Shown: positions 6,618 through 16,369, counted from the stretch's first letter. The stretch is DNA of 64,000 nt from Pseudomonas fluorescens (GCF_003732425.1 NZ_MOBX01000013.1:1180026-1244025); one strand, 5' to 3'. Numbers and translations are program-made. The notes: generated by a model from the sequence alone, not told the origin.

Positions 6618-9014
6618 TTAATGCGTGCTAATTCTTTCCTTAGAGTCAGACTCACGTTTTTCGTCCTTGGCAACTATCTCCGGAGCCACATCCGGCAAGG
6701 GCTCCGGCGCGTATTGCAGCGCAATTTGCAGGACCTCGTCAATCCATTTAACCGGTTTAATCTGCAGATCCTGCTTGATATTGTCAGGAATCTCCTTCAG
6801 ATCACGTACGTTCTCTTCCGGAATAATCACGATCTTGATTCCGCCGCGGTGAGCCGCCAACAGTTTTTCCTTCAGACCGCCAATCGCCAGCACTTGACCA
6901 CGCAGAGTGATTTCACCGGTCATGGCGACATCCGCGCGCACCGGAATGCCGGTCAATGCCGACACCAGCGCCGTGCACATGCCTACACCAGCGCTAGGGC
7001 CGTCTTTCGGCGTCGCCCCTTCCGGCATGTGGATGTGCGTGTCACGCTTCTCATGGAAGTCCAGAGGAATGCCCAGACTCTTGGCGCGGCTGCGCACAAC
7101 AGTCAGCGCCGCAGTGATCGATTCGACCATCACGTCGCCCAGCGAACCGGTCTTGATCAACTGACCTTTACCCGGCACAACTGCAGCTTCGATAGTCAGC
7201 AATTCACCGCCCACCTGAGTCCAGGCAAGGCCGGTCACCTGACCGATCTGATCCTGCTGCTCGGCCAGACCGTAGCGGAATTTGCGCACACCGAGGAAGT
7301 GTTCCAGCAGATCAGCTGTCACTTTTACCGAGAAGCGTTTTTCCAGGGCGTGCTCTTTAACGGCCTTGCGGCAGACCTTGGCGATCTGACGTTCGAGGCC
7401 ACGCACACCGGCTTCACGGGTGTAGTAACGGATGATGTCGCGGATCGCTTCTGCGTCGAATTCAAGCTCGCCTTTCTTCAGACCGTTGGCGGCGATCTGC
7501 TTTGGCGAGAGGTATTTGACGGCAATGTTGATCTTCTCGTCTTCGGTGTAGCCCGGCAGACGGATCACTTCCATCCGGTCGAGCAGCGCCGGCGGAATGT
7601 TCATCGAGTTCGAGGTGCACAGGAACATCACATCGGAAAGGTCGTAATCGACTTCCAGATAGTGGTCGTTGAAGTTGTGGTTCTGCTCTGGATCGAGCAC
7701 TTCCAGCAACGCCGACGCCGGGTCGCCGCGCATGTCGCTGCCCATTTTGTCGATTTCATCGAGGAGGAACAGCGGGTTGCGCACACCCACTTTTGTCATC
7801 TTTTGAATCAATCTTCCTGGCATCGAACCGATGTAAGTCCGGCGGTGACCACGGATTTCCGCTTCATCACGCACGCCACCGAGGGCCATGCGCACGAATT
7901 TGCGGTTTGTGGCGTGAGCAATCGACTCGGCCAGCGAGGTTTTACCCACGCCCGGAGGACCGACCAGGCACAACACCGGGCCACGGATTTTCTTCACGCG
8001 TTTTTGCACGGCGAGGTATTCAAGGATACGTTCCTTGACCTCTTCGAGACCGTAGTGATCGGCATCAAGAATGTCTTCTGCGCGCGCCAGGTCCAGACGT
8101 ACCTTGCTCTGGGCCTTCCACGGGACTTGCACCAGCCAGTCGATGTACGAGCGCACCACGGTGGCCTCAGCGGACATCGGCGACATTTGCTTGAGCTTGT
8201 TCAGCTCGGCAGTGGCCTTGGCCAACGCGTCTTTCGGCAGACCGGCAGCGTCGATACGCTTTTTCAGGTCTTCGATTTCGTTGTGGCCTTCGTCGCTGTC
8301 GCCGAGTTCTTTCTGAATGGCCTTCATCTGCTCATTCAGGTAGTACTCGCGCTGGCTGCGTTCCATTTGCTTTTTGACGCGACCGCGAATGCGTTTTTCG
8401 ACTTGCAGCAGATCGATCTCGGCATCCAGCAACGCCAGAACGTGCTCGACCCGGGCCGACAAATCGATGATTTCGAGGATTTCCTGCTTCTGCTCGATTT
8501 TCAGCGCCATGTGCGCCGCCATGGTGTCGACCAGGCGACCCGGCTCATCGATGCTGTTGAGCGACGACAGGACTTCAGCCGGGACTTTCTTGCCCAATTG
8601 TACGTATTGCTCGAACTGCGACAGCAGGGTGCGCACGAACACTTCGGATTCGCGCTCGGCGGCGTCGACCTCTTCGATCAACGACACTTCGGCACGGCAG
8701 TGGCCGTCGACTTCGCTGAAACGTTCGACGGTGCCGCGCTGCTCACCCTCGACCAGCACTTTTACGGTGCCGTCAGGCAGCTTGAGCAGCTGTAGAACAG
8801 TGGCGATGGTACCTACGCGATAGAGAGCGTCTTCACCGGGATCGTCGTCAGCCGGGTTTCTCTGAGCCAGCAGCAGGATCTGCTTGTCGCCCGTCATCGC
8901 GGCCTCGAGGGCTTCGATGGATTTCTCGCGCCCCACGAACAGCGGGATAACCATGTGCGGATAAACCACGACATCACGCAATGGCAGGAGAGGCAATTCG
9001 ATGGTTGTCTTCAT
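6618..9014 (-). CDS. lon: ATP-dependent protease La (Lon)
   Basis: A 798-residue LonA protease in its usual three parts. The N-terminal substrate-binding domain covers about 1-300 (PLLPLRDVVVYPHM). The AAA+ module has Walker A GPPGVGKT near residue 350 and Walker B FLLDEIDK. The C-terminal peptidase domain has catalytic Ser674 in PKDGPSAG and Lys717 in GGLKEK. It forms a cytoplasmic hexamer that degrades misfolded and regulatory proteins. It lies between clpX and hupB on the same strand, behind the clpX terminator and with a heat-shock-like promoter of its own. The Lys/Glu-rich tail EKRESDSKERISTH is the only variable part. Confidence 0.97.
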   Translation of the reverse strand: MKTTIELPLLPLRDVVVYPHMVIPLFVGREKSIEALEAAMTGDKQILLLAQRNPADDDPGEDALYRVGTIATVLQLLKLPDGTVKVLVEGEQRGTVERFSEVDGHCRAEVSLIEEVDAAERESEVFVRTLLSQFEQYVQLGKKVPAEVLSSLNSIDEPGRLVDTMAAHMALKIEQKQEILEIIDLSARVEHVLALLDAEIDLLQVEKRIRGRVKKQMERSQREYYLNEQMKAIQKELGDSDEGHNEIEDLKKRIDAAGLPKDALAKATAELNKLKQMSPMSAEATVVRSYIDWLVQVPWKAQSKVRLDLARAEDILDADHYGLEEVKERILEYLAVQKRVKKIRGPVLCLVGPPGVGKTSLAESIAHATNRKFVRMALGGVRDEAEIRGHRRTYIGSMPGRLIQKMTKVGVRNPLFLLDEIDKMGSDMRGDPASALLEVLDPEQNHNFNDHYLEVDYDLSDVMFLCTSNSMNIPPALLDRMEVIRLPGYTEDEKINIAVKYLSPKQIAANGLKKGELEFDAEAIRDIIRYYTREAGVRGLERQIAKVCRKAVKEHALEKRFSVKVTADLLEHFLGVRKFRYGLAEQQDQIGQVTGLAWTQVGGELLTIEAAVVPGKGQLIKTGSLGDVMVESITAALTVVRSRAKSLGIPLDFHEKRDTHIHMPEGATPKDGPSAGVGMCTALVSALTGIPVRADVAMTGEITLRGQVLAIGGLKEKLLAAHRGGIKIVIIPEENVRDLKEIPDNIKQDLQIKPVKWIDEVLQIALQYAPEPLPDVAPEIVAKDEKRESDSKERISTH

Positions 9015-9070
9015 GATTTCGCCTCTACGGCGGCCATATGGCCGTAATCAGATGGAATTGAGCTTGAAAC

Positions 9071-9101
9071 CAAGATGGGGGCTGCCTTGAAAAAAAACAA
9101 G
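9071..9101 (-). promoter_or_regulatory. Candidate sigma-32 (heat-shock) promoter of lon
   Basis: On the minus strand CTTGTTT (9101-9095) is followed after 14 nt by CCCCATCTT (9080-9072). This is close to the RpoH consensus CTTGAAA-N13-15-CCCCATnT, about 57 nt before the lon start. Heat control of lon is established in other proteobacteria; the site itself is a visual match. Confidence 0.5.
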
Positions 9102-9127
9102 CGCAAAGCGGATGTAAAAAACGACAT

Positions 9128-9156
9128 AAAAAAAAAGAGGCCCGAAGGCCCCTTCT
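9128..9156 (-). terminator. Rho-independent terminator of clpX
   Basis: On the minus strand GGGGCC-TTCG-GGCCTC forms a six-pair stem with a stable UUCG tetraloop, followed by nine T. It separates clpX from lon. Confidence 0.85.
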
Positions 9157-9177
9157 TTGTTGCGGCGCAGTGGACGC

Positions 9178-10461
9178 TTACGCGTCCGGCGCTGCCTTGG
9201 CCGCCGGCTCACTGTTTTCGTAGATATACAGTGGCTTGGACTTGCCTTCGATCACGCTTTCATCGATCACGACTTTGCTCACCTCGGACTGCGAGGGGAT
9301 TTCATACATCGTGTCGAGCAGTACACCTTCGAGAATCGAACGCAGACCACGGGCACCGGTTTTACGCTCCAGGGCACGCTTGGCGACCGATTTCAGCGCG
9401 TCGGAACGGAATTCCAGATCGACGCCTTCCATCTCGAACAGCTTGGCATACTGTTTGGTCAGAGCATTTTTCGGCTCGGTGAGGATCTGCATCAGCGCAG
9501 CCTCATCCAGCTCGTCCAGCGTCGCGAGGACCGGCAGACGACCGACGAACTCCGGGATCAGACCGAACTTGACCAGATCGTCAGGCTCGACTTCACGCAG
9601 GGATTCACCGACTTTCTTGCCCTCTTCCTTGCTGCGCACTTCTGCGTTGAAGCCGATGCCGCCCTTGGTGGAACGGTTTTGAATAACCTTTTCCAGACCG
9701 GAGAACGCACCACCGCAGATGAACAGGATGTTACGGGTGTCGACCTGCAGGAATTCCTGCTGCGGGTGCTTGCGGCCACCTTGCGGCGGTACGGAAGCGA
9801 CCGTGCCTTCGATCAACTTCAGCAAGGCCTGTTGCACGCCTTCACCGGAAACATCCCGAGTGATCGACGGGTTGTCGGACTTGCGGGAAATCTTGTCGAT
9901 TTCGTCGATGTAGACAATACCCATCTGGGCCTTCTCTACGTCGTAATCGCACTTCTGCAGCAGCTTCTGAATGATGTTCTCGACATCTTCACCTACGTAA
10001 CCCGCCTCGGTGAGGGTGGTTGCGTCGGCAATGGTGAACGGAACGTTCAGCAACCGGGCCAGTGTTTCGGCCAGCAGGGTTTTACCGGAGCCTGTCGGGC
10101 CGATCAGCAGGATGTTGCTCTTGCCGAGTTCGACGTCGTCAGCCTTTTTGTCACGCTGGTTCAGGCGCTTGTAGTGGTTGTACACCGCTACGGCCAAAAC
10201 CTTTTTCGCACGCTCCTGACCAATGACGTACTGGTCAAGGATGCCGCTGATTTCTTTAGGCGAAGGCAATTTATGCGCGCTGCTTTCGGCCTGGGCTTCC
10301 TGCACCTCCTCACGGATGATGTCATTGCACAGGTCGACGCACTCGTCGCAGATAAAGACCGAGGGGCCGGCAATCAATTTGCGCACTTCATGCTGGCTTT
10401 TGCCACAGAAGGAGCAATAGAGCAGCTTGCCGTTGTCCTCGCCGTTGCGGGTGTCAGTCAT
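9178..10461 (-). CDS. clpX: ClpXP protease ATP-binding subunit ClpX
   Basis: A 427-residue AAA+ unfoldase of family length. The N-terminal zinc-binding domain has four cysteines (Cys16, Cys19, Cys38, Cys41). The AAA+ core has Walker A GPTGSGKT, Walker [10 protein letters not shown] and the pore motif GYVGED. The IGF-type loop ([11 protein letters not shown] region) and sensor motifs follow. It unfolds substrates and feeds them to ClpP. I chose ATG 10461 (MTDTRNGED), because the 11 codons upstream are not typical of the family. It follows clpP by 112 nt on the same strand and ends in a strong terminator. Confidence 0.97.
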   Translation of the reverse strand: MTDTRNGEDNGKLLYCSFCGKSQHEVRKLIAGPSVFICDECVDLCNDIIREEVQEAQAESSAHKLPSPKEISGILDQYVIGQERAKKVLAVAVYNHYKRLNQRDKKADDVELGKSNILLIGPTGSGKTLLAETLARLLNVPFTIADATTLTEAGYVGEDVENIIQKLLQKCDYDVEKAQMGIVYIDEIDKISRKSDNPSITRDVSGEGVQQALLKLIEGTVASVPPQGGRKHPQQEFLQVDTRNILFICGGAFSGLEKVIQNRSTKGGIGFNAEVRSKEEGKKVGESLREVEPDDLVKFGLIPEFVGRLPVLATLDELDEAALMQILTEPKNALTKQYAKLFEMEGVDLEFRSDALKSVAKRALERKTGARGLRSILEGVLLDTMYEIPSQSEVSKVVIDESVIEGKSKPLYIYENSEPAAKAAPDA

Positions 10462-10509
10462 TCGTTCGATCCAAATCCGATAGGCTTGCAACACAAGATG
10501 AAGGCTATT

Positions 10510-10529
10510 GCGGGCTTTTTCAAGCCCGC
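10510..10529 (-). other. Intergenic hairpin between clpP and clpX
   Basis: GCGGGCTT-TTTC-AAGCCCGC is a perfect eight-pair stem. No T-run follows it on the minus strand, so it may adjust clpX levels or RNA stability relative to clpP rather than stop transcription fully. Confidence 0.5.
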
Positions 10530-10573
10530 CGCTGATCAGACCAGCCGACCAAGCCTATTTTGAGCTGCTTATT

Positions 10574-11209
10574 TTAAGCTGGGCGCTGGTTGATCACTTC
10601 GTCGATCAGGCCATATTCCTTCGCAGCTTCTGCACTCATGAAGTTGTCGCGATTGGTGTCGCGCTCGATTTCTTCCAGAGTACGCCCGCTGTGCTTGGCC
10701 ATCAGCGTGTTCAGACGCTCGCGAATGAAGAGGATTTCCTTGGCATGGATTTCGATGTCCGACGCCTGGCCCTGGAAACCGCCCAGTGGCTGGTGAATCA
10801 TCACGCGCGAGTTCGGCAGGCAGAAACGCTTGCCCGGGGCACCTGCGGTCAGCAGGAACGCACCCATGCTGCAGGCCTGGCCGATGCAGGTGGTCGACAC
10901 GTTCGGCTTGATGAACTGCATGGTGTCGTAGATCGACATGCCAGCTGTCACCGAACCGCCCGGGGAGTTGATGTAGAGATGGATGTCCTTGTCCGGGTTT
11001 TCCGCTTCAAGGAACAGCAGTTGCGCACAGATCAGGTTGGCCATGTAGTCCTCTACCGGACCAACCAGAAAGATCACTCGCTCCTTGAGCAGGCGCGAAT
11101 AGATGTCATAGGCGCGTTCGCCACGAGCAGATTGCTCGACAACCATCGGGACCAGGCCGCCGGCGGCCTGGATATCAGAGTTCTGCTGAATATAAGAATT
11201 ACGGAACAT
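10574..11209 (-). CDS. clpP: ATP-dependent Clp protease proteolytic subunit
   Basis: A 211-residue ClpP serine peptidase with an intact triad: Ser114 in GQACSMGAF, His139 in MIHQP, Asp188 in RDTNRDNF. It assembles as a tetradecameric chamber with ClpX or ClpA. I chose ATG 11209 ([12 protein letters not shown]), preceded by GGGAG at a slightly long spacing; the extra 14 codons upstream do not resemble the family. It lies between tig and clpX in the conserved tig-clpP-clpX-lon order. Confidence 0.96.
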   Translation of the reverse strand: MFRNSYIQQNSDIQAAGGLVPMVVEQSARGERAYDIYSRLLKERVIFLVGPVEDYMANLICAQLLFLEAENPDKDIHLYINSPGGSVTAGMSIYDTMQFIKPNVSTTCIGQACSMGAFLLTAGAPGKRFCLPNSRVMIHQPLGGFQGQASDIEIHAKEILFIRERLNTLMAKHSGRTLEEIERDTNRDNFMSAEAAKEYGLIDEVINQRPA

Positions 11210-11248
11210 GCTCTGCAGTCGCTCCCAAATAGTTATGTCTTGAATACG

Positions 11249-11276
11249 CATAAGCCAGCTCGAGAGCTGGCTTATG
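11249..11276. other. Perfect 28-bp palindrome between tig and clpP
   Basis: CATAAGCCAGCTC and its exact complement GAGCTGGCTTATG meet with a GA centre, beginning 26 nt after the tig stop. There is no T-run on either side. In RNA it is a 12-13 pair hairpin that could protect the tig 3' end, or attenuate or mark processing before clpP. Confidence 0.75.
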
Positions 11277-11302
11277 GTGTGTACTTCTTAACGCTAAATC
11301 AA

Positions 11303-12616
11303 TCAGTCGGCTGCTGCTGGAGCTTCTACCGGCTTGACTGCTTCTTCGTAAGAGACCGCTTTATCGGTCACACTAGCTTTCTGCAGAACAGTATCCACAA
11401 CTTGTTCTTCCAGCACAACCGAACGCACTTCGTTCAGTTGCTGCTCGTTTTTGTAGTACCACGACACAACCTGCTCAGGCTCCTGATAAGCGGAAGCCAT
11501 TTCCTGAATCATTTCGCGAACGCGAGCTTCGTCAGGCTTCAGGTCGAACTGCTTGACCACTTCAGCAACGATCAGACCCAGCACGACGCGGCGCTTGGCT
11601 TGTTCTTCGAACAGCTCGGCAGGCAATTGATCAGGCTTGATGTTGCCGCCGAACTGCTGAACAGCCTGCACGCGCAGACGGTCAACTTCGTTGGACAGCA
11701 GCGCCTTAGGCACTTCGATCGGGTTGGTGGCCAGCAGACCGTCCATTACCTGATTCTTGACCTTGGATTTGATCGCCTGACGCAGTTCACGCTCCATGTT
11801 CTTGCGAACTTCGGTGCGGAAACCGTCGATGCCGCTTTCCTTGATGCCGAATTGAGCGAAGAATTCTTCGTTCAGCTCAGGCAGCTTAGGCTCGGACACA
11901 GTGTTGACAGTCACGGTGAACTCGGCGGTTTTGCCAGCCAGGTCCAGGTTCTGATAGTCCTCTGGGAAGGTCAGGTTCAGAACGCGCTCTTCGCCAGCTT
12001 TAGCGCCAACCAGGCCTTCTTCGAAGCCCGGGATCATGCGGCCGGAACCCAGCACCAGCTGAGTGCCCTTGGCAGAGCCACCAGCGAATACTTCGCCGTC
12101 AACCTTGCCAACGAAATCGATGTTCAGTTGGTCTTCGTTCTGGGCAGCGCGATCGGCCACTTCAAAACGGGTGTTCTGCTTGCGCAGGATGTCGAGCATT
12201 TTGTCCAGGTCAGCGTCAGCCACGTCAGCGCTCAGGCGCTCAACGGTGATGCCTTCGAAACCGGCAACGGTGAACTCAGGGAACACTTCGAAGACAGCAA
12301 CGTATTCCAGGTCTTTGCCAGCTTCGAGCGACTTCGGCTCGATCGATGGCGAACCTGCCGGGTTCAGCTTCTGCTCAACCACAGCTTCGTAGAAGGAAGA
12401 CTGGATCACGTCGCCTACAGCTTCCTGACGAGCATCAGCACCGAAACGGCGCTTGATTTCGCTCATTGGCACTTTGCCTGGACGGAAGCCAGCAATCTTG
12501 GCCTTTTGGGCAGTCTGCTGCAGACGCTTGTTGACCTGAGTCTCGATGCGCTCAGCCGGCACGGTGACGCTCATGCGGCGCTCGAGAGCAGTAGTATTTT
12601 CAACAGAAACTTGCAT
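11303..12616 (-). CDS. tig: Trigger factor, ribosome-associated chaperone
   Basis: A 437-residue trigger factor, normal length. The N-terminal ribosome-binding domain carries [17 protein letters not shown] (signature GFRxGKxP). The FKBP-type isomerase domain covers about 150-245 ([22 protein letters not shown]). The rest is the C-terminal chaperone arms. It sits at the ribosome exit tunnel and folds nascent chains. I chose ATG 12616 (MQVSVENTT), which has the ribosome site GAGGAAT about 5 nt upstream. It starts the tig-clpP-clpX block. Confidence 0.96.
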   Translation of the reverse strand: MQVSVENTTALERRMSVTVPAERIETQVNKRLQQTAQKAKIAGFRPGKVPMSEIKRRFGADARQEAVGDVIQSSFYEAVVEQKLNPAGSPSIEPKSLEAGKDLEYVAVFEVFPEFTVAGFEGITVERLSADVADADLDKMLDILRKQNTRFEVADRAAQNEDQLNIDFVGKVDGEVFAGGSAKGTQLVLGSGRMIPGFEEGLVGAKAGEERVLNLTFPEDYQNLDLAGKTAEFTVTVNTVSEPKLPELNEEFFAQFGIKESGIDGFRTEVRKNMERELRQAIKSKVKNQVMDGLLATNPIEVPKALLSNEVDRLRVQAVQQFGGNIKPDQLPAELFEEQAKRRVVLGLIVAEVVKQFDLKPDEARVREMIQEMASAYQEPEQVVSWYYKNEQQLNEVRSVVLEEQVVDTVLQKASVTDKAVSYEEAVKPVEAPAAAD

Positions 12617-12974
12617 GGATATTCCTCGTTGCACAGACGTTAGCCGGCCGTTTCCGACCCCAGAATCAAGGGCATGCATTCTAGTGGGTCAAACTCAAGA
12701 AGTCACCCTACTGAAAACGGGTAAAAAAACAGCAGGCATTTTATCGGGACCGCTACACCAATGCAGCGCGCCCCACAGGCGAATACAACCAATCACGCCA
12801 GGGCTCTGCGCCAACCGCTTCTATATAATAGAAGAGGCTGCCAATCAGTCCCTGACGGCCGAACCCGCAAGCAAGTCCGGCGAGCAGCACAGCATCATCG
12901 AGCAACATAAATACGACGAAGCGCCCTGCCCCCGCGCCCCGAAACCGGCAATTGCCGCTTTTCAGAACCGCTAA
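12617..12974. other. Gene-free stretch upstream of tig
   Basis: About 360 bp between the tig start and the tRNA terminator. I see no credible open frame with a ribosome site, no repeat and no RNA gene. The tig promoter is presumably here, but I could not single one out. Confidence 0.5.
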
Positions 12975-13013
12975 AACAAAAAAGGCGCCAGACTGTTAAA
13001 TCTGGCGCCTTTC
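12975..13013 (-). terminator. Terminator of the tRNA cluster
   Basis: On the minus strand AAAGGCGCCAGA and TCTGGCGCCTTT form a 12-pair stem with a short loop, followed by TTTTGTTTT. It lies directly after the last tRNA-His. A near copy with a broken T-run occurs inside the cluster at 13276-13308. Confidence 0.85.
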
Positions 13014-13019
13014 GAAATA

Positions 13020-13096
13020 TGGGGTGGACGATGGGGATCGAACCCACGACAACGGGAGTCACAATCCCGTGCTCTACCAACTGAGCTACGCCCACC
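13020..13096 (-). tRNA. tRNA-His (GTG), second copy in the transcript
   Basis: Full cloverleaf with the extra 5' G that pairs with C73 (the tRNA-His identity element), anticodon loop TTGTGAC (GTG) and encoded CCA. Its sequence is identical to the copy at 13315-13391. Confidence 0.97.
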
Positions 13097-13172
13097 ATAT
13101 TGCGTAACAAAAAAGCCAAACAACTTCTTTGTTGAAACCTCACCAGCCCGAAGACATGACTGAAGCTTTAAT

Positions 13173-13257
13173 TGGTGCGGATGAAGAGACTCGAACTCTT
13201 ACGCCTCGCGGCGCTGGAACCTAAATCCAGTGTGTCTACCAATTCCACCACATCCGC
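13173..13257 (-). tRNA. tRNA-Leu (TAG)
   Basis: An 85-nt class II tRNA with a long variable arm, acceptor GCGGATG/CATCCGC, anticodon loop ATTTAGG (TAG) and encoded CCA. It lies between the two tRNA-His genes. Confidence 0.97.
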
Positions 13258-13275
13258 GGATGAAGCTTTTAAAGC

Positions 13276-13308
13276 AAAGGCGCCAGACTGTTACATCTGG
13301 CGCCTTTC
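13276..13308 (-). terminator. Internal copy of the tRNA terminator hairpin
   Basis: The same 12-pair GGCGCCAGA hairpin as at 12975-13013, but followed on the minus strand by TTTGCTTT. It therefore probably terminates weakly and lets transcription reach tRNA-Leu and the second tRNA-His. Confidence 0.6.
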
Positions 13309-13314
13309 GAAATA

Positions 13315-13391
13315 TGGGGTGGACGATGGGGATCGAACCCACGACAACGGGAGTCACAATCCCGTGCTCTACCAACTGAGCTACGCCCACC
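13315..13391 (-). tRNA. tRNA-His (GTG), first copy in the transcript
   Basis: Full cloverleaf, anticodon GTG, extra 5' G and encoded CCA. Together with its flanking hairpin it is a direct duplicate of the 12975-13096 segment. Confidence 0.97.
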
Positions 13392-13422
13392 ATATCGCGT
13401 TACTTGTGCCAAAGCTGCCTAA

Positions 13423-13499
13423 TGGCGCACCCGGCAGGACTCGAACCTGCGACCATCCGCTTAGAAGGCGGATGCTCTATCCAGCTGAGCTACGGGCGC
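13423..13499 (-). tRNA. tRNA-Arg (TCT)
   Basis: A 77-nt tRNA with acceptor GCGCCCG/CGGGTGC, anticodon loop CTTCTAA (TCT) and encoded CCA. It is the first gene of the Arg-His-Leu-His block. Confidence 0.97.
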
Positions 13500-13774
13500 C
13501 TTATTAATCTGTACTCTTAAAGGACTACAAACTAAGTGCTTTCCAGTGTTGCAGAACCTTGATTCCGCTTCACCTTCTTAACCAGTGCTAGGCTGTGCCC
13601 GACAAGTGCGACGAATAGTATAGAGCGCTCCGAAGGTCGTCAAATCCTTTTTGAAAAAAATTCATTTAATTAAAGGAGTTAGAGGAATTTGCTGACCAAG
13701 CGCCTTTGCCCTCACCGCTCGACATGCGAGAATGCGTTCTCATTTTTTCCCCTCTCGATGGTTAATCACGCGCA

Positions 13775-14629
13775 ATGACTGCACAACTAATCGACGGCAA
13801 ATCGATCGCCGCCAGCCTGCGCCAGCAGATCGCCCAACGAGTTGCCGAGCGTCGCCAGCAAGGCCTGCGCACTCCCGGCCTCGCGGTGATCCTGGTCGGC
13901 AGCGATCCTGCCTCTCAGGTTTATGTCTCGCACAAGCGTAAAGACTGTGAAGAGGTTGGCTTCCTCTCTCAAGCCTACGACCTGCCCTCCGAAACCTCGC
14001 AAGACGCACTGACCGATCTCATCGATCGCCTCAACGACGACCCTGCGATCGACGGCATCCTGCTTCAGTTGCCACTGCCCGAGCACTTGGACGCCTCCAA
14101 ATTGCTGGAGCGTATTCGCCCGGACAAAGACGTCGACGGTTTCCATCCTTATAACGTCGGTCGCCTGGCCCAGCGCATTCCGCTGCTACGCCCATGCACG
14201 CCCAAAGGCATCATGACGCTGCTGGAAAGCACTGGCGCTGATCTTTACGGTATGGACGCAGTGGTGGTCGGTGCTTCCAACATCGTCGGTCGCCCGATGG
14301 CGATGGAACTGCTGCTGGCCGGTTGCACCGTGACCGTGACCCACCGCTTCACCAAGGATCTGGCCGGCCACGTCGGCCGTGCCGATCTGGTGGTGGTGGC
14401 CGCCGGTAAGCCGGGCCTGGTCAAAGGCGAGTGGATCAAGGAAGGCGCGATCGTGATCGACGTCGGCATCAACCGTCAGGACGACGGCAAACTGGTCGGC
14501 GACGTTGTTTACGAAACCGCCCTGCCCCGCGCCGGCTGGATCACCCCGGTGCCGGGCGGCGTAGGCCCGATGACCCGCGCCTGCCTGCTGGAAAACACCC
14601 TCTATGCGGCAGAAACCCTGCACGCTTGA
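13775..14629 (+). CDS. folD: Bifunctional methylenetetrahydrofolate dehydrogenase / cyclohydrolase
   Basis: A 284-residue FolD of normal length. It interconverts 5,10-methylene- and 10-formyl-tetrahydrofolate in the cytoplasm with NADP. Visible motifs are [13 protein letters not shown] (catalytic Tyr and Lys), [25 protein letters not shown], the nucleotide-binding [14 protein letters not shown], and the C-terminal [15 protein letters not shown]. It is divergent from the tRNA block and ends in its own terminator. Confidence 0.97.
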   Translation: MTAQLIDGKSIAASLRQQIAQRVAERRQQGLRTPGLAVILVGSDPASQVYVSHKRKDCEEVGFLSQAYDLPSETSQDALTDLIDRLNDDPAIDGILLQLPLPEHLDASKLLERIRPDKDVDGFHPYNVGRLAQRIPLLRPCTPKGIMTLLESTGADLYGMDAVVVGASNIVGRPMAMELLLAGCTVTVTHRFTKDLAGHVGRADLVVVAAGKPGLVKGEWIKEGAIVIDVGINRQDDGKLVGDVVYETALPRAGWITPVPGGVGPMTRACLLENTLYAAETLHA

Positions 14630-14649
14630 TCGGTACTTTCAGCAATAAG

Positions 14650-14676
14650 AAAAACCCGCCTTGTGCGGGTTTTTTC
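14650..14676 (+). terminator. Rho-independent terminator of folD
   Basis: AAACCCGC-CTTGT-GCGGGTTT stem followed by TTTT, about 20 nt past the folD stop. Confidence 0.85.
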
Positions 14677-14859
14677 ATGCCTGAGAAAAAACTGTAACCG
14701 TTCGCCGGAAACCCCTCTTTTTACAGGCCTTTTCACGAGATTTTCAGGTCACTCAAACAACCATCGACAGATCTTCAGCCATACTCCTAGAATGCGACGC
14801 TTTGAAGAAATAACCCGTTACAAACTAACGGAATATCCAACCTTTATGAGTTCGCCCGC

Positions 14860-15798
14860 GTGAAAATTCGTCTTTCGATTCTGAGCCTGTTTTTTGCTTT
14901 TACAGGCACATTCATCACGCCAACGATCAACGCTGCGGAAACCACCGCTGCCCCTCGTGATGCTTCGACCCTGAAGATCGCCTCCGGCAGTGCCCTGCTC
15001 ATGGATATGCAGACCAACAAAGTCATCTACTCCAGCAACCCTGACGTGATCGTACCGATCGCCTCTGTCAGCAAGTTGATGACCGGTTTGGTAGTGGTTG
15101 AAGCCCGGCAAAACATGGACGAATGGATCAATGTCGATATCAGCAACACGCCGGAAATGAAGGGCGTGTTCTCCCGAGTCAAACTCAAGAGTGAACTGCC
15201 GCGCCGCGAAATGCTGCTGATCGCCCTGATGTCCTCGGAAAACCGTGCCGCCGCCAGCCTGGCACATCACTATCCCGGCGGCTATGCAGCCTTTATCGCC
15301 GCCATGAACGCCAAGGCTAAAGCCCTGGGCATGACCAGTACGCACTTCGTTGAACCAACAGGCTTGTCGGAGCGTAACGTTTCCACCGCCCGCGACCTGA
15401 GCAAGCTGCTGGTGGCCGCGCACAAATACCCGATCCTCAGCGAACTCACCACCACCAAGGAAAAGACCGTGTCGTTCCGCAAACCCAACTACACCCTGGG
15501 TTTCCGCAATACCGATCACTTGGTCAACAAAGCCGACTGGGACATCAAGATCACCAAAACCGGTTTCACCAATCCTGCCGGTCATTGCCTGGTCCTGGTG
15601 ACCAAAATGGGCAACCGCCCGGTCGCGCTGGTGATTCTCGACGCGTTTGGCAAATACACCCACTTTGCCGACGCCAGCCGCATCCGTAGCTGGGTGGAAA
15701 CTGGCAGGAGCGCCAATGTTCCTGCGGTGGCTCAGCAATACAAGGCCGAGAAAAACCTCAAGTCGCGCCAGAGCGGCGTGGTTGAAGCGTCCAAGTAA
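14860..15798 (+). CDS. pbpG: D-alanyl-D-alanine endopeptidase (PBP7/8 type)
   Basis: A 312-residue periplasmic penicillin-binding protein of the PbpG family, which cuts D-Ala-meso-DAP crosslinks in peptidoglycan. Signal peptide residues 1-25 end at INAAE. The serine-peptidase motifs are all present: SVSK (catalytic Ser and Lys), SSEN and KTG. It is a single gene with a terminator 20 nt downstream. The start, GTG or ATG around 14860, is placed by the signal peptide. Confidence 0.93.
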   Translation: MKIRLSILSLFFAFTGTFITPTINAAETTAAPRDASTLKIASGSALLMDMQTNKVIYSSNPDVIVPIASVSKLMTGLVVVEARQNMDEWINVDISNTPEMKGVFSRVKLKSELPRREMLLIALMSSENRAAASLAHHYPGGYAAFIAAMNAKAKALGMTSTHFVEPTGLSERNVSTARDLSKLLVAAHKYPILSELTTTKEKTVSFRKPNYTLGFRNTDHLVNKADWDIKITKTGFTNPAGHCLVLVTKMGNRPVALVILDAFGKYTHFADASRIRSWVETGRSANVPAVAQQYKAEKNLKSRQSGVVEASK

Positions 15799-15811
15799 CC
15801 CGCCACGCAAG

Positions 15812-15842
15812 AAAAAGCCCCGAATCATCGGGGCTTTTTTTC
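15812..15842 (+). terminator. Terminator of pbpG
   Basis: AAAGCCCCG-AATCAT-CGGGGCTTT followed by T's. It is nearly symmetric, so it may also serve the opposing small gene ending at 15852. Confidence 0.85.
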
Positions 15843-15851
15843 ATCGGTGCA

Positions 15852-16061
15852 TCAGTCATTGGGCAGTGGCATCTGGTCGTCATCAGGAATGCCATCGCCC
15901 TTACTCGGATCCCGTGCAGGCTCGGGGGTCAACACATTAGGTCGGGCCATCGGGTCGCGTAGCGGGCTGTCCGGGTCCAGCACCGGATCAACCTCCGGCT
16001 CTGGCGTCGTAGGTACGCTGTCCGGTGTTTTTTGGTCGTCGAAGCTCGAATCGGTACTCAT
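15852..16061 (-). CDS. Small acidic Asp/Pro-rich protein, uncharacterised
   Basis: A 69-residue protein of low complexity, rich in Asp, Pro and Ser (repeated DPxxP-like segments), with no Cys and no hydrophobic core. It is predicted by eye to be disordered and cytoplasmic. ATG 16061 has a good GGGAGG ribosome site; a GTG two codons earlier is less likely. It follows another acidic small gene (16074-16280) by 12 nt on the same strand, so the two probably form an operon. I do not recognise the family. Confidence 0.6.
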   Translation of the reverse strand: MSTDSSFDDQKTPDSVPTTPEPEVDPVLDPDSPLRDPMARPNVLTPEPARDPSKGDGIPDDDQMPLPND

Positions 16062-16073
16062 AAGCACCTCCCA

Positions 16074-16280
16074 TCAAGGTTTCAGATTAGCCAATGGATC
16101 ATAGGGTTTAGCGGGCTTCTTAGCGTCCTCGCCGGGCTCGACGTCTAGAGGCGCCTTGGCGGGACCGACAGGATCGACTTGCGGATCATCGAGGTCGGGC
16201 GAGTCCGGATCAAACCCCAGATCATCTCCCGAAGAATGCTCGGACGAGTGCGGGCCTTTCGGTGCTTGGGAATCTGTCAT
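16074..16280 (-). CDS. Small acidic Asp/Pro-rich protein, uncharacterised
   Basis: A 68-residue acidic, probably disordered protein (segments DDLGFDPDSPDLDDPQVDP and PYDPLANLKP). It has a strong GGAGGCGAC ribosome site before the ATG. It is first of two adjacent, compositionally similar genes on the minus strand; a third of the same kind lies at 29586. No function is known to me. Confidence 0.65.
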   Translation of the reverse strand: MTDSQAPKGPHSSEHSSGDDLGFDPDSPDLDDPQVDPVGPAKAPLDVEPGEDAKKPAKPYDPLANLKP

Positions 16281-16369
16281 GTCGCCTCCTGATTCACCCG
16301 CTGAAAGCGGGTTCTATTGGTAGGAGGCTTGCCGGGCGCAGTCGTGCCCGGCAGATGACGAACGGAACC

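Noticed and set aside
6531..8795. 754-codon plus-strand frame over lon
   Set aside because: Antisense shadow of lon. Low-complexity translation, no ribosome site, no homology.
9157..12643. Large plus-strand frames over clpX, clpP and tig
   Set aside because: Antisense shadows of well-supported minus-strand genes; typical of high-GC codon bias.
12895..13507. Short frames across the tRNA cluster (e.g. VGVAQLVEHGIVTPVVVGS)
   Set aside because: Translated tRNA sequences; a common artefact.
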